A stretch of DNA of 64,000 nt from Vibrio brasiliensis LMG 20546 (GTDB taxonomy: Bacteria; Pseudomonadota; Gammaproteobacteria; Enterobacterales; Vibrionaceae), in NCBI RefSeq assembly GCF_000189255.1, contig NZ_AEVS01000031.1:1-64000 (forward strand), written 5' to 3'. A program made the translations under genes and the position numbers. Shown here one piece after another: positions 29,402 through 38,046 of this stretch. Each line of letters opens with the position of its first letter. Position 1 is the stretch's first letter. The notes beneath the pieces were generated by a model. That model searched no databases. It was not told the origin of the DNA and saw only the letters and a program-made list of their open reading frames with translations.

Positions 29402-30586
29402 ATGCTAACCCCTTCTCCATATGGCTGGATTTCCCAGTATTTTGTCGGCTTCTTTTTTGCCTACGGTGTCTACCTGCCGTTTTGGGCACTATGGTTTGAA
29501 GAGCAGGGCGTTTCAGCAACTGACATCGGTTTGTTAGTAGGTATCGGTTTTGCGACTCGCTGCGTAGCGAACATGGTACTGACGCCGCGTATTCATAAAG
29601 TCGAGCATTTAATGCCGGCATTACGCTGGCTGAGCTTTGCTTCTATCCTGTTTGTCGGCTTCCACTTTTTCACTGGAGGAAGCTTCTGGTTAATGGCGCT
29701 GGCGACTGTGCTATTTAACCTTTGCTGTGGTCCAGTGGTTCCGTTGTCAGATGCAATGGCTAACTACTATGCGCGTCTTAAAATGCTTGATTATGGCCGC
29801 ACGCGTCTTTGGGGTTCGTTAGCATTTATTGCAGGTTCTACCGTGGTGGGTTATCTGGTTGCTCAGTACGGTTCCGATATGATTCTCTATACCGCGCTAG
29901 CCGGGGTGATTGCCGCATTAATCTTCTCGGCTCGCAGCATCAACCCGATGCCAGTGACGACTTCTGAGCACGATGCTGAGCGTCCGAAACTAACAGAGCT
30001 GCTGCGTGAACTACCAGTGATTAAGTTCCTCGTGCTGGTCGCCCTGATTCAGGGTAGTCATGCTGCTTACTACAGTTTTAGTTCTATTTACTGGAAAGGG
30101 GCGGGTTACTCGGAAGACATTATCGGTTATCTGTGGAGTTTAGGTGTTGCGGCAGAGGTAGCGGTATTCGCTTTAAGTAAACGTCTGTTCTCTGGCTGGA
30201 GTTTACGTGCGCTGTTTGTCGTTGCAGCATTAGGTGTGGTTGTTCGTTGGGGACTCACTGCCTCAACAACAGCACTGCTTGCACTGGTTGCGATTCAGTT
30301 GCTGCATGGCGTGACATTCGCGATCGCACATATTGCTGCAATTCAATATATTCAGCATTCAGAGCAGCGTAAAATGGTCGCTCTGCAAGCGTTATATAAT
30401 GCGATTCCACTCGGGGCGTTTATTGCTCTGATGACGACTTTGAGTGGCTGGGGTTATGAAAACTGGGGTGCCAACGTTTTCTGGGCGATGGCGGTAATGG
30501 GTGTTCTGGCACTATTTATCAAAGTCGAACCACAGGCTCATAGTGTTAACGATGTGATTAAAGCCGAGCCCAAAGCACAGAATTAA
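29402..30586 (+). CDS. MFS transporter, phenylpropionate permease (HcaT)-like
   Basis: A 394-aa inner-membrane major facilitator with about 12 hydrophobic segments. The N-terminal WISQYFVGFFFAYGVYLPFW, GLLVGIGFATRCVANM and RTRLWGSLAFIAG stretches are typical of the MFS_1_like/HcaT group. The substrate in Vibrio is not known and phenylpropionate itself is doubtful, since no catabolic genes are near. A GAGG ribosome binding site precedes the ATG. It ends at a clear terminator before the kinase gene. Confidence 0.83.
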   Translation: MLTPSPYGWISQYFVGFFFAYGVYLPFWALWFEEQGVSATDIGLLVGIGFATRCVANMVLTPRIHKVEHLMPALRWLSFASILFVGFHFFTGGSFWLMALATVLFNLCCGPVVPLSDAMANYYARLKMLDYGRTRLWGSLAFIAGSTVVGYLVAQYGSDMILYTALAGVIAALIFSARSINPMPVTTSEHDAERPKLTELLRELPVIKFLVLVALIQGSHAAYYSFSSIYWKGAGYSEDIIGYLWSLGVAAEVAVFALSKRLFSGWSLRALFVVAALGVVVRWGLTASTTALLALVAIQLLHGVTFAIAHIAAIQYIQHSEQRKMVALQALYNAIPLGAFIALMTTLSGWGYENWGANVFWAMAVMGVLALFIKVEPQAHSVNDVIKAEPKAQN

Positions 30587-30625
30587 GCCTCTCTGATTGA
30601 GTTCAGATGCTTTAATGAGTTTAAT

Positions 30626-30658
30626 GAAACCTCTTCAATATGAAGAGGTTTTTTGTTT
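30626..30658 (+). terminator. Terminator of the MFS gene
   Basis: AAACCTCTTCA and TGAAGAGGTTT form the stem, followed by TTTTGTTTT. Confidence 0.9.
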
Positions 30659-30704
30659 TATGAGTAAAGCAAACGACATGGACGAAAATGGATAAGGATA
30701 TCTG

Positions 30705-33700
30705 ATGCAGGGTTGGCTCGTGATCACCGTATCACTGTTGTATCTCGGTTTACTGTTTCTCATTGCCTGGTACGGCGATAAACAACACTCTTGGTTAGCC
30801 AAATGGCGACCTTGGGTCTACAGTTTGTCAATTGCGGTTTATTGTACCTCGTGGACCTTCTATGGCACGGTGGGTCAGGCGAGTAGTAACCCATGGTCAT
30901 TCCTGCCAATCTATATTGCCCCGATTCTGGTATTCACCTTAGGATGGCGTATTCTTGCCAGGCTTATCATTACCGCTAAGCGCGAACATATCACTTCAAT
31001 AGCCGACTTTATCGCTGCCCGTTACGGCAAGTCACAAGGATTGGCGGTAGTCGTGACCCTCATTGCTGTCGCCGGTATTCTTCCTTATATCGCCCTGCAA
31101 CTGCGTGGCATCACCATGGGCTTAGAGATAATTGCCCCGGATTTGCCAGCGCAATTTGAAGGCTCGGGCTTTGATGTCTCATGGTTTGTCGTGGTGGCAC
31201 TCGCGGTGTTTACCATGCTGTTTGGTACCCGCCATATCGATAATACCGAGCACCACCGCGGTATGATGATGGCAATCGCGTTTGAATCGATTATCAAGCT
31301 GGTGGCCTTTCTCGCCGTTGGTCTGTTTATCCTTTTTCTGGCCGTTAATCGCAGTGATGTTGAACTGGTTGAGATCGCTCGCCAGACTTATCAGTCACCG
31401 AATGTTCCTACGTTACTGATTCATACTGTTCTTACTATGCTGGCGATTGTCTGTCTGCCGCGTCAGTTCCACACTATGGTAGTAGAAAACGAACGTGCTC
31501 AAGATCTGCATACTGCCCGCTGGCTGTTCCCTGTTTACCTGATCTTAATGGGAATGTTTGTCCTGCCTATCGCTTGGGTAGGGCAATCTCTGTTGAGCAA
31601 CGCCAGCCCGGATACCTACGTGATTAGCTTGCCGATGGCAGTTGGTGCTCAGGACGTTGCGTTGTTGGCGTTCTTAGGTGGTACATCCGCTGCCAGTGGT
31701 ATGGTTATTGTCTCGACAATTGCATTGGCAATCATGGTATCCAATGACTTAGTCATGCCACTGTTGCTGCGTAGGATGCGTCTGTCTCAGCGTAATCATC
31801 GCCACTTTTCTGGTTTACTGTTGGTTATTCGTCGTGGATTGATCTTGCTACTACTGCTTGGTGCGTGGGCTTTCTATCAGGCGTTAGGAAGTATTCACTC
31901 ACTGTCAGCAATCGGATTCCTCTCATTTGCCGCAATTACCCAATTCGCTCCGGCGCTGTTAGGGGGGATGTACTGGCGTCAGGGCAATCGCAAAGGTGTC
32001 TATGTCGGATTAGCGGTCGGCTTTACTGTGTGGCTGATAACCCTAATGAGTCAGACCGATATGCTGGCCGGCAGTGCGGACAGCAACTTGCTGCTGTGGC
32101 TGATCACGCCGCCGCAGTTACTGCAGAATTGGGACGTAACCAACTCGGATTGGGGAATATTACTGAGTATTTCCCTAAACGCCCTGTGTTACGTAGTCGT
32201 GTCGCTGTTTACTCGCGCTAGTCTCAGTGAGCGTTTACAGTCCGCTGCTTTCGTTGGTACCCCATTACCAGAAAGTGAGAACATGAGTCTGTACCAAAGC
32301 CGCGTGACGGTTGGTGAACTGGAAATGCTCGCCTCACGTTTTGTTGGCCGACAAAGGGTTCGTAATGCATTCAGACAGTATTGGCAGCAGCAGCGCGAGA
32401 CCATGCTACCCAATCAACAAGCTCCCTCGACACTGATACGTCACACAGAGCGTGTACTAGCCGGTGTGTTTGGTGCGTCATCGGCAAAGTTAGTACTAAC
32501 TTCTGCTCTACAGGGGCGCAACATGCAGCTGGAAGAAGTGGCGACCATTGTTGATGAAGCTTCAGAGCTGTATGACTTCAGCCGAGGATTGTTGCAGGGT
32601 GCAATTGAACATATCGGTCAGGGCATTGCTGTTGTCGATAAACAGCTAAGGCTGGTGGCATGGAACCAGCGCTATCTCGAATTGTTTACATTCCCTGCGG
32701 GCTTGATTCAGGTCGGTAGACCAATAGCCGATGTGATTCGTCATAATGCAGAACAGGGATTATGTGGCCCGGGCGACCCTGAACAACATGTTCGCCGCCG
32801 TGTATTCCATTTAGAGCAAGGTACTCGCCATACATCATCGCGAGTGCGTCCTGATGGGCGGGTTATTGAGGTTCAGGGTAATCCAATGCCTGGCGGTGGG
32901 TTTGTAATGAGCTTTACTGATATCACCGTATTCCGCGATGCCGAGCAGGCGCTAAAAGATGCCAACGAGAGTCTGGAGGAGCGAGTTCAGGAGCGAACTA
33001 AAGAACTGGAACAACTGAATAAAAAGTTGGTGTCAGCGACTCAGCGTTCGGAGCACGAGTCTCAATCTAAATCCCGTTTCTTGGCGGCGGTCAGTCACGA
33101 TTTGATGCAACCACTCAATGCAGCGCGACTCTTTGCCTCTTCACTTTCAGAAGTTGCCAACGAGCCGGAAACCAAACAGCTATCCAAACATATTGAAAGT
33201 GCTTTAGGCGCAGCAGAAGACTTGATTGGTGACCTGCTTGATATTTCACGCCTCGAGTCGGGCAAACTGGATATCAACGTCCACGGCTTTGCCATCAATG
33301 ATGTTCTGTCTAACCTCAATGCTGAATTTAGTGCGCTTGCCAAGCAACAGGGCATTGAGTTCTCCATGATTCCGAGTCAGCTGTTAGTTCAATCAGACCC
33401 TAAATTACTGCGTCGGGTTGTGCAGAACTTTTTGACCAATGCATTCCGTTATAGCCCAAGGGGCAAGGTGGTACTAGGAGTTAAGCGTATCGGCGGTAAA
33501 GCAAGGATCGATGTCTGGGACAACGGCATGGGGATCGATGAAGATAAGCAGCAAGAGATCTTCGAAGAGTTTAACCGCGGTAGTCAGGTGCGATCAGATC
33601 AGGGGCTTGGCCTTGGTTTGGCAATCTCGAAAGGGATTGCTCATGTACTTGGTCATCAAATCACTATGCGTTCTTGGCCAGGTCAGGGTAGCGTGTTCTC

Positions 33701-34133
33701 GATTACTTTAGACCGTAGCGAAGAAGCGTTAGCGCCAGTTAAAGAGAGCGTTACTACCGTTGCATCTGACCTTAGCCATCTCAGGGTTCTGTGTGTCGAC
33801 AATGAGCAGGATATTCTGGTTGGTATGGAAAACTTACTTGGTCGTTGGGGTTGTGATGTGCGGACTGCCGTTGATCTCGTGGGTAGCCTGCAGTTGATTG
33901 ATGAACATTGGGTGCCTGACGTGATTCTGTCTGACTATCGTCTCGATAATGGCCGAACCGGACTAGAGGTCCTGCAACAGTGCCGATTGCGCTTAGGCGA
34001 CAGCTTTATTGGTGTCATCATTAGTGCTGATCGTACCGACGATATGCTTGATGGCATTAAGTCGAATGGGTTTAGTTTTATTCCTAAGCCAGTTAAACCG
34101 CTCAAGCTAAGGGCGGTATTGAATCGGGTGTAG
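30705..34133 (+). CDS. crbS: CrbS-like hybrid sensor histidine kinase with sodium:solute symporter domain
   Basis: A 1142-aa membrane kinase. Residues 1 to about 490 form a sodium:solute symporter-like region with roughly 13 helices, a fused transporter sensor. A linker is followed by a PAS domain (about 632-748, GIAVVDKQLRLVAWNQRYLE), a coiled coil, HisKA with the phospho-His near 798 (AAVSHDLMQPLNAARLF), HATPase_c (N box QNFLTNAFRYS, DNGMGIDE, GLGLGLAISKG) and a receiver domain with the phospho-Asp near 1076 (DVILSDYRL). This is the architecture of V. cholerae CrbS, which with CrbR activates acs. AAGGAT precedes the ATG. Confidence 0.9.
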   Translation: MQGWLVITVSLLYLGLLFLIAWYGDKQHSWLAKWRPWVYSLSIAVYCTSWTFYGTVGQASSNPWSFLPIYIAPILVFTLGWRILARLIITAKREHITSIADFIAARYGKSQGLAVVVTLIAVAGILPYIALQLRGITMGLEIIAPDLPAQFEGSGFDVSWFVVVALAVFTMLFGTRHIDNTEHHRGMMMAIAFESIIKLVAFLAVGLFILFLAVNRSDVELVEIARQTYQSPNVPTLLIHTVLTMLAIVCLPRQFHTMVVENERAQDLHTARWLFPVYLILMGMFVLPIAWVGQSLLSNASPDTYVISLPMAVGAQDVALLAFLGGTSAASGMVIVSTIALAIMVSNDLVMPLLLRRMRLSQRNHRHFSGLLLVIRRGLILLLLLGAWAFYQALGSIHSLSAIGFLSFAAITQFAPALLGGMYWRQGNRKGVYVGLAVGFTVWLITLMSQTDMLAGSADSNLLLWLITPPQLLQNWDVTNSDWGILLSISLNALCYVVVSLFTRASLSERLQSAAFVGTPLPESENMSLYQSRVTVGELEMLASRFVGRQRVRNAFRQYWQQQRETMLPNQQAPSTLIRHTERVLAGVFGASSAKLVLTSALQGRNMQLEEVATIVDEASELYDFSRGLLQGAIEHIGQGIAVVDKQLRLVAWNQRYLELFTFPAGLIQVGRPIADVIRHNAEQGLCGPGDPEQHVRRRVFHLEQGTRHTSSRVRPDGRVIEVQGNPMPGGGFVMSFTDITVFRDAEQALKDANESLEERVQERTKELEQLNKKLVSATQRSEHESQSKSRFLAAVSHDLMQPLNAARLFASSLSEVANEPETKQLSKHIESALGAAEDLIGDLLDISRLESGKLDINVHGFAINDVLSNLNAEFSALAKQQGIEFSMIPSQLLVQSDPKLLRRVVQNFLTNAFRYSPRGKVVLGVKRIGGKARIDVWDNGMGIDEDKQQEIFEEFNRGSQVRSDQGLGLGLAISKGIAHVLGHQITMRSWPGQGSVFSITLDRSEEALAPVKESVTTVASDLSHLRVLCVDNEQDILVGMENLLGRWGCDVRTAVDLVGSLQLIDEHWVPDVILSDYRLDNGRTGLEVLQQCRLRLGDSFIGVIISADRTDDMLDGIKSNGFSFIPKPVKPLKLRAVLNRV

Positions 34134-34300
34134 GGCGCCTCGCTCGGATAATTGAGAGCGGGCTGGGCCCTGCGAGAATTTAGAACGCTGCGCTCCGAGA
34201 ATCGAGACCGGACTCCGTCCTTCGAGAGGTGCGCGTTATAGCTGCTGGGTAGATATCAGAACCAGAGCTTTTTGTTGAGAACTTACGTCTAAAATACAGA
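34134..34300. repeat. GAGA/mini-hairpin repeat array (copy A)
   Basis: Three to four imperfect ~26-bp units of the form GAGAATCGAGACCGGACTCC plus GTCCTTC, starting right after the crbS stop. A tail of about 85 bp (GGTGCGCGTTATAGCTG onward) is shared with copy C at 62407. Each unit carries a small palindrome (GGACTCCGTCC). Confidence 0.85.
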
Positions 34301-34333
34301 AAAAAGGTTGACGCCCTATAACGTCAACCTTCC
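34300..34333. terminator. Terminator at the convergent end of crbS and the 160-aa gene (GGTTGACG stem)
   Basis: AAAAAAGGTTGACG, a CCCTATAA loop, then CGTCAACCTT. The long A-run gives a U-tract on the minus strand. Confidence 0.85.
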
Positions 34334-34348
34334 AAAATTTTCTCTCTT

Positions 34349-34831
34349 CTATTCCGTAAACAACGTTTCGTACTTCACAAACGCAGTCTGTGTTTCTCCA
34401 TAGTAAAGAGTGCCGTTAGACTGAACTGCTACTCTCAACCAACTCTCTTCTGATTGAGGCTTAGGCAGTGAAATCATCCACTGTTTACCGCTGCTGTCGG
34501 CAGGTTGCATGTCAATTGGCTGGGCATCCTGATCTTGTCCATTAACCAATGATAGTTTTACACCATCGAGCGGGTAAGCGGCTTTTAGTGATAGATCTAG
34601 TCCCTGCGCCGTTAGCTTTTCTGAACGGAACTGCACCTTAAAATCGCCGTTGGTCATATCACATAGTCCACTGGTATAGCGACAGTTAGATTTGGCTGCC
34701 AGCTTATATGTTTCCCCTTCTTTAGCGGCGTGAGGTTTTTCACTCAGTGCCATATCTGTCCCAAAGTAGGCAATCAAAGAAAGAATAGGGGCTATCAATA
34801 GTGCAATCAGAAAGTGCTTGTTCTTGAACAT
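34349..34831 (-). CDS. Uncharacterised membrane-anchored periplasmic protein
   Basis: A 160-aa protein I do not recognise. It has one N-terminal hydrophobic helix (residues about 7-24, FLIALLIAPILSLIAYFG) followed by a polar, probably beta-rich domain, so it should be anchored in the inner membrane with its body in the periplasm. C50 and C57 (CRYTSGLC) could form a disulfide. It lies between the CrbS-like kinase (convergent) and actP (same strand), so a link to acetate uptake or sensing is possible from context only. A MITE-like element ends three bases upstream of the start codon and supplies the whole translation-initiation region. Confidence 0.6.
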   Translation of the reverse strand: MFKNKHFLIALLIAPILSLIAYFGTDMALSEKPHAAKEGETYKLAAKSNCRYTSGLCDMTNGDFKVQFRSEKLTAQGLDLSLKAAYPLDGVKLSLVNGQDQDAQPIDMQPADSSGKQWMISLPKPQSEESWLRVAVQSNGTLYYGETQTAFVKYETLFTE

Positions 34832-34834
34832 AAA

Positions 34835-34996
34835 ATACTAGTTCCATCAATTATCTGTTCATTCGTGCTGGCTAAAATCGCTAATAACTGCGTTAAAGAT
34901 TTAGAAGGTAAAGCAACTAGCTTGCTGCAATCTTTGCCTTGTTCTAAGCGATTTTTTCTGCGTAATCTCTGAACATAGAATCAATGGCACTGGTAT
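34835..34996 (-). mobile_element. MITE-like element, copy 1 (162 bp)
   Basis: A non-coding element that aligns end to end, without large gaps, with the reverse complement of 58731-58893. Shared blocks include AAAATCGCT, ATAACTGCGTT, GCCTTGTTCTAAGCGATTTT and GGCACTGGTAT/AGCACTGGTAT. Its two halves form an imperfect long palindrome. No transposase is present; terminal repeats here are decayed. Confidence 0.8.
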
Positions 34997-35050
34997 ACGT
35001 CCTTGCTACTGTTCAGAGAATCTTTAATTATTAGAATAAGTTAAGCGAAT

Positions 35051-35076
35051 AAAAAAGCCCCAGATGGGGCTTTTGT
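35051..35076 (-). terminator. Terminator of actP
   Basis: AAAAGCCCC, loop AGAT, GGGGCTTTT, just beyond the actP stop, with an A-run that becomes a U-tract on the minus strand. Confidence 0.9.
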
Positions 35077-35091
35077 GGTTTAGATTAGATT

Positions 35092-36819
35092 TTAGTGGTC
35101 AACAGCGCCGCCAGCACCTGCTGGTACACGTACGTGTTCAACCAGATCTTTAACTTCTTGTGGAGTTTCAGCTGTTACTTTCGATACAGCGAACGCTACT
35201 AGGAAGTTAAATACCGCACCAATTGCACCAAATGCGTTTGGTTCGATGCCTAGGAACCAGTTGCTACCCCAGCTTTCTAGGTATTTCCAGTCAGCGACAA
35301 ATAGGATGCCTTTGTGCTGGAATACGTAGAATAGAGTGATACTGATACCCGCAACCATACCTGCGATTGCACCTTCTTTGTTGATACCTTTGCTGAAGAT
35401 ACCCATCATCAGTGCAGGGAAGATGGACGATGCGGCCAGACCGAAGGCCAGTGCTACCGTACCTGCTGCAAAGCCTGGCGGGTTGAGGCCCAGATAACCA
35501 GCCACTGCAATCGCCACCGCCATGGAGATTCGACTGGCGAGCAGTTCTTTCTTCTCAGATATATTCGGATTTATAACGCCTTTGATTAAGTCATGTGATA
35601 TCGCGGAGGATATCGCCAGCAATAGACCTGCTGCGGTTGAAAGTGCCGCTGCCAGACCACCTGCTGCCACTAGAGCGATTACCCAGTTTGGTAGCTTCGC
35701 AATCTCAGGGTTAGCCAGTACCATGATGTCACGGTCAACTTTTAGCTCATTCGTTGCTGCGCTAGAAGTGTATTGGATGTTGCCATCGCCGTTCTTATCT
35801 TCGAAACCAAGTAGACCTGTTTTCTCCCAGTTCTTGAACCAGTCTGGACGCTCATCATAAGCAAGATGCTGACCTGGAGCTGGGTTAACAGTATCCATTA
35901 GGTTTAGACGAGCCATTGCAGATACTGCTGGAGCAGTAGTGTATAGGATAGCGATGAATACTAGAGCCCAACCTGCTGATGTACGTGCGTCACGAACCTT
36001 AGGTACAGTGAAGAAACGGATGATTACGTGTGGTAGACCTGCAGTACCGATCATTAGTGACATAGTGTAAACGAACATGTTCAGTGTATCGCCACGGACT
36101 TGCGTGGTGTATTCACTAAATCCGAGTTCGGTCACCACCTGGTCGAGCCTGTCGAGCAGATACACATCGGTGCCTTGGATAGTACTACCCAGACCAATCT
36201 GAGGTAGAGGGTTACCAGTTAACTGCAGAGAGATAAAGATTGCTGGAATAGTGTAAGCTAAAATGAGTACGCAATATTGAGCAATCTGCGTGTAAGTAAT
36301 CCCTTTCATGCCGCCCATTACTGCGTACATGAATACGATACACATACCAATCAGAAGACCAGTAGAGTAATCAACTTCTAGGAAACGACCGAACGCAACA
36401 CCAACACCTTTCATCTGACCGATAACGTAAGTTACCGACGCGATGATAAGACAAACAACCGCCACGATACGTGCCGCGTTTGAGTAGAAACGCTCACCTA
36501 CGAACTCTGGTACAGTAAACTTGCCGAACTTACGTAGGTAAGGTGCAAGTAGAAGTGCTAGAAGTACGTAACCGCCTGTCCAACCCATTAGGAATACGGA
36601 ACCGCCGTAACCCATAAAGGCGATCAGACCAGCCATAGAGATAAATGATGCTGCTGACATCCAGTCCGCTGCTGTTGCCATGCCGTTAGCGATTGGGTTT
36701 ACACCACCGCCTGCAACATAGAACTCTTTAGTTGATCCAGCACGTGCCCAAATCGCAATACCGATGTAAAGGATAAAGGTCGCACCAACAACGAGGTAAG
36801 TGATAGTTTTCAAATCCAT
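35092..36819 (-). CDS. actP: Cation/acetate symporter
   Basis: Sodium:solute symporter for acetate and other short monocarboxylates, 575 aa with about 13 membrane helices. The family core is visible in FYVAGGGVNPIANGMATAADWMSAASF (split here by position 30-56) and in GLAAALSTAAGLLLAISSAISHD, a conserved SSS signature. It follows the small DUF4212 gene by 12 bp, the usual partner arrangement for this subgroup. A CrbS/CrbR-type control of acetate genes is likely for actP too, by analogy. Confidence 0.92.
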   Translation of the reverse strand: MDLKTITYLVVGATFILYIGIAIWARAGSTKEFYVAGGGVNPIANGMATAADWMSAASFISMAGLIAFMGYGGSVFLMGWTGGYVLLALLLAPYLRKFGKFTVPEFVGERFYSNAARIVAVVCLIIASVTYVIGQMKGVGVAFGRFLEVDYSTGLLIGMCIVFMYAVMGGMKGITYTQIAQYCVLILAYTIPAIFISLQLTGNPLPQIGLGSTIQGTDVYLLDRLDQVVTELGFSEYTTQVRGDTLNMFVYTMSLMIGTAGLPHVIIRFFTVPKVRDARTSAGWALVFIAILYTTAPAVSAMARLNLMDTVNPAPGQHLAYDERPDWFKNWEKTGLLGFEDKNGDGNIQYTSSAATNELKVDRDIMVLANPEIAKLPNWVIALVAAGGLAAALSTAAGLLLAISSAISHDLIKGVINPNISEKKELLASRISMAVAIAVAGYLGLNPPGFAAGTVALAFGLAASSIFPALMMGIFSKGINKEGAIAGMVAGISITLFYVFQHKGILFVADWKYLESWGSNWFLGIEPNAFGAIGAVFNFLVAFAVSKVTAETPQEVKDLVEHVRVPAGAGGAVDH

Positions 36820-36831
36820 CTGAGTTACTCC

Positions 36832-37095
36832 TTACTCATCTACGCCGAATTCACGGTCAATTTGGCGCATTTTCCACGCGTAGTAGAAAATAATACCTAG
36901 GAAGGTATAGATGGACCCTTGCTGTGCGAACCAGAAGCCCAGCTTGTAACCACCTAGTTGAAATTGATTAAGTACGTCGACAAATAAGATGCCGCAGCCA
37001 AAAGAAACGACAAACCAAACCACCATTAGGTTGATCATCAGTTTTACGTTCTTATCCCAATAGGCTTTGGCTTTATCTTGACTTTCAAACGCCAT
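36832..37095 (-). CDS. DUF4212 small membrane protein, ActP partner
   Basis: An 87-aa protein with two predicted membrane helices (LMINLMVVWFVVSFGCGILF and YTFLGIIFYYAW) of the DUF4212 family, also called the sodium:solute symporter small subunit. It nearly always lies directly upstream of an ActP-like symporter and probably forms part of the transporter. The ATG at 37095 has a strong GGAGGCGG ribosome binding site; 15 codons of open frame upstream are discarded. Confidence 0.92.
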   Translation of the reverse strand: MAFESQDKAKAYWDKNVKLMINLMVVWFVVSFGCGILFVDVLNQFQLGGYKLGFWFAQQGSIYTFLGIIFYYAWKMRQIDREFGVDE

Positions 37096-37198
37096 TGCCG
37101 CCTCCTTACGATTGGTTTTGTTGTTAAGAAAATGTTTCAATATCTACACTAGCAAGGGTGGGGCAAGAACTCTTTTCAACTTTAGTCGGGGCATGAAA

Positions 37199-37229
37199 AA
37201 CAAAAAGCGCCTAAAAATAAGGCGCTTAA
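37199..37229 (-). terminator. Terminator of marC-family gene
   Basis: AAAAAGCGCCT and AAGGCGCTT around an A-rich loop. On the minus strand the stem is followed by TTTTTG. Confidence 0.82.
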
Positions 37230-37315
37230 AGGAATTAGTGATAATTATGTGATGTTAACGTTGTGTTAAATTAGCCTAAAGTCTAACGTTTTCGACTCAG
37301 ACCAGGCGAATTTTT

Positions 37316-37942
37316 CTAGCCAAGATAGAAATCTTTGATCCCCATCAGCAGATTATTGACTGCTACAGCCGCCAGAATCAGCCCCATTACTCGACTGATG
37401 ATGGCAGCACCAACGTTACCAATCCATTTTTGAATATGTGTCGCGCCTAGCAACAGCAGCAGAGTGATAACCAGTACAGCGACCATCACTGCGGCGGTAA
37501 TACTCTGATCAACAACGGCATAGCGGTGATTATCTGTCAGCATGACGATTGCCATCATTGCCCCTGGCGAGGCGATGGAAGGAATAGCCAGTGGATAGAC
37601 GGCCAGATCGGCTAAGTCGGAGTGGCTCACTTCTTCAGATAACTTGGTTTCTTGCTCTGGTTTGGATTCACCGAAAATCATGGTTAAGGCAAACAGCAGT
37701 AGTACCAGTCCGCCAGCCGCTTGAAATGCCGGTAGGGGGATCTGCATAGCTTCGAGTAACAATTGACCTGCTACGAGGAAGAAGAGTAAGACGCCGGTTG
37801 CGATAGCAACCGCTTTAAGTGCGACCAGACGACGCTGCTTTGCGGTTAGGTGCTGAGTTTGAGAGAGATAAACTGGCACCGAACCGATTGGATCAATGAC
37901 CGCCCATAGGACGACAAATTGGGTGATTAAAATGCTTAGCAA
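37316..37942 (-). CDS. MarC family integral membrane protein
   Basis: A 208-aa membrane protein with six predicted helices of the MarC/UPF0056 family (IDPIGSVPVYLSQTQHLTAKQR; AIPSIASPGAMMAIVML; GATHIQKWIGNVGAAIISRVMG). The function is unknown; the family was once linked to multiple antibiotic resistance, and that link was withdrawn. It has its own terminator and a 104-bp gap from crbR, so it may be a separate unit placed by chance within the acetate region. Confidence 0.88.
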   Translation of the reverse strand: MLSILITQFVVLWAVIDPIGSVPVYLSQTQHLTAKQRRLVALKAVAIATGVLLFFLVAGQLLLEAMQIPLPAFQAAGGLVLLLFALTMIFGESKPEQETKLSEEVSHSDLADLAVYPLAIPSIASPGAMMAIVMLTDNHRYAVVDQSITAAVMVAVLVITLLLLLGATHIQKWIGNVGAAIISRVMGLILAAVAVNNLLMGIKDFYLG

Positions 37943-38046
37943 GAGAAGTACTCCCAGAGTTAGTGAACAGAGGGGTAAATCAGATTGTTGCCTGATAAAA
38001 GCATTTTAGCAAAAAATCGGTGCCGTTAGTGTTATGTAAGTGTGAA

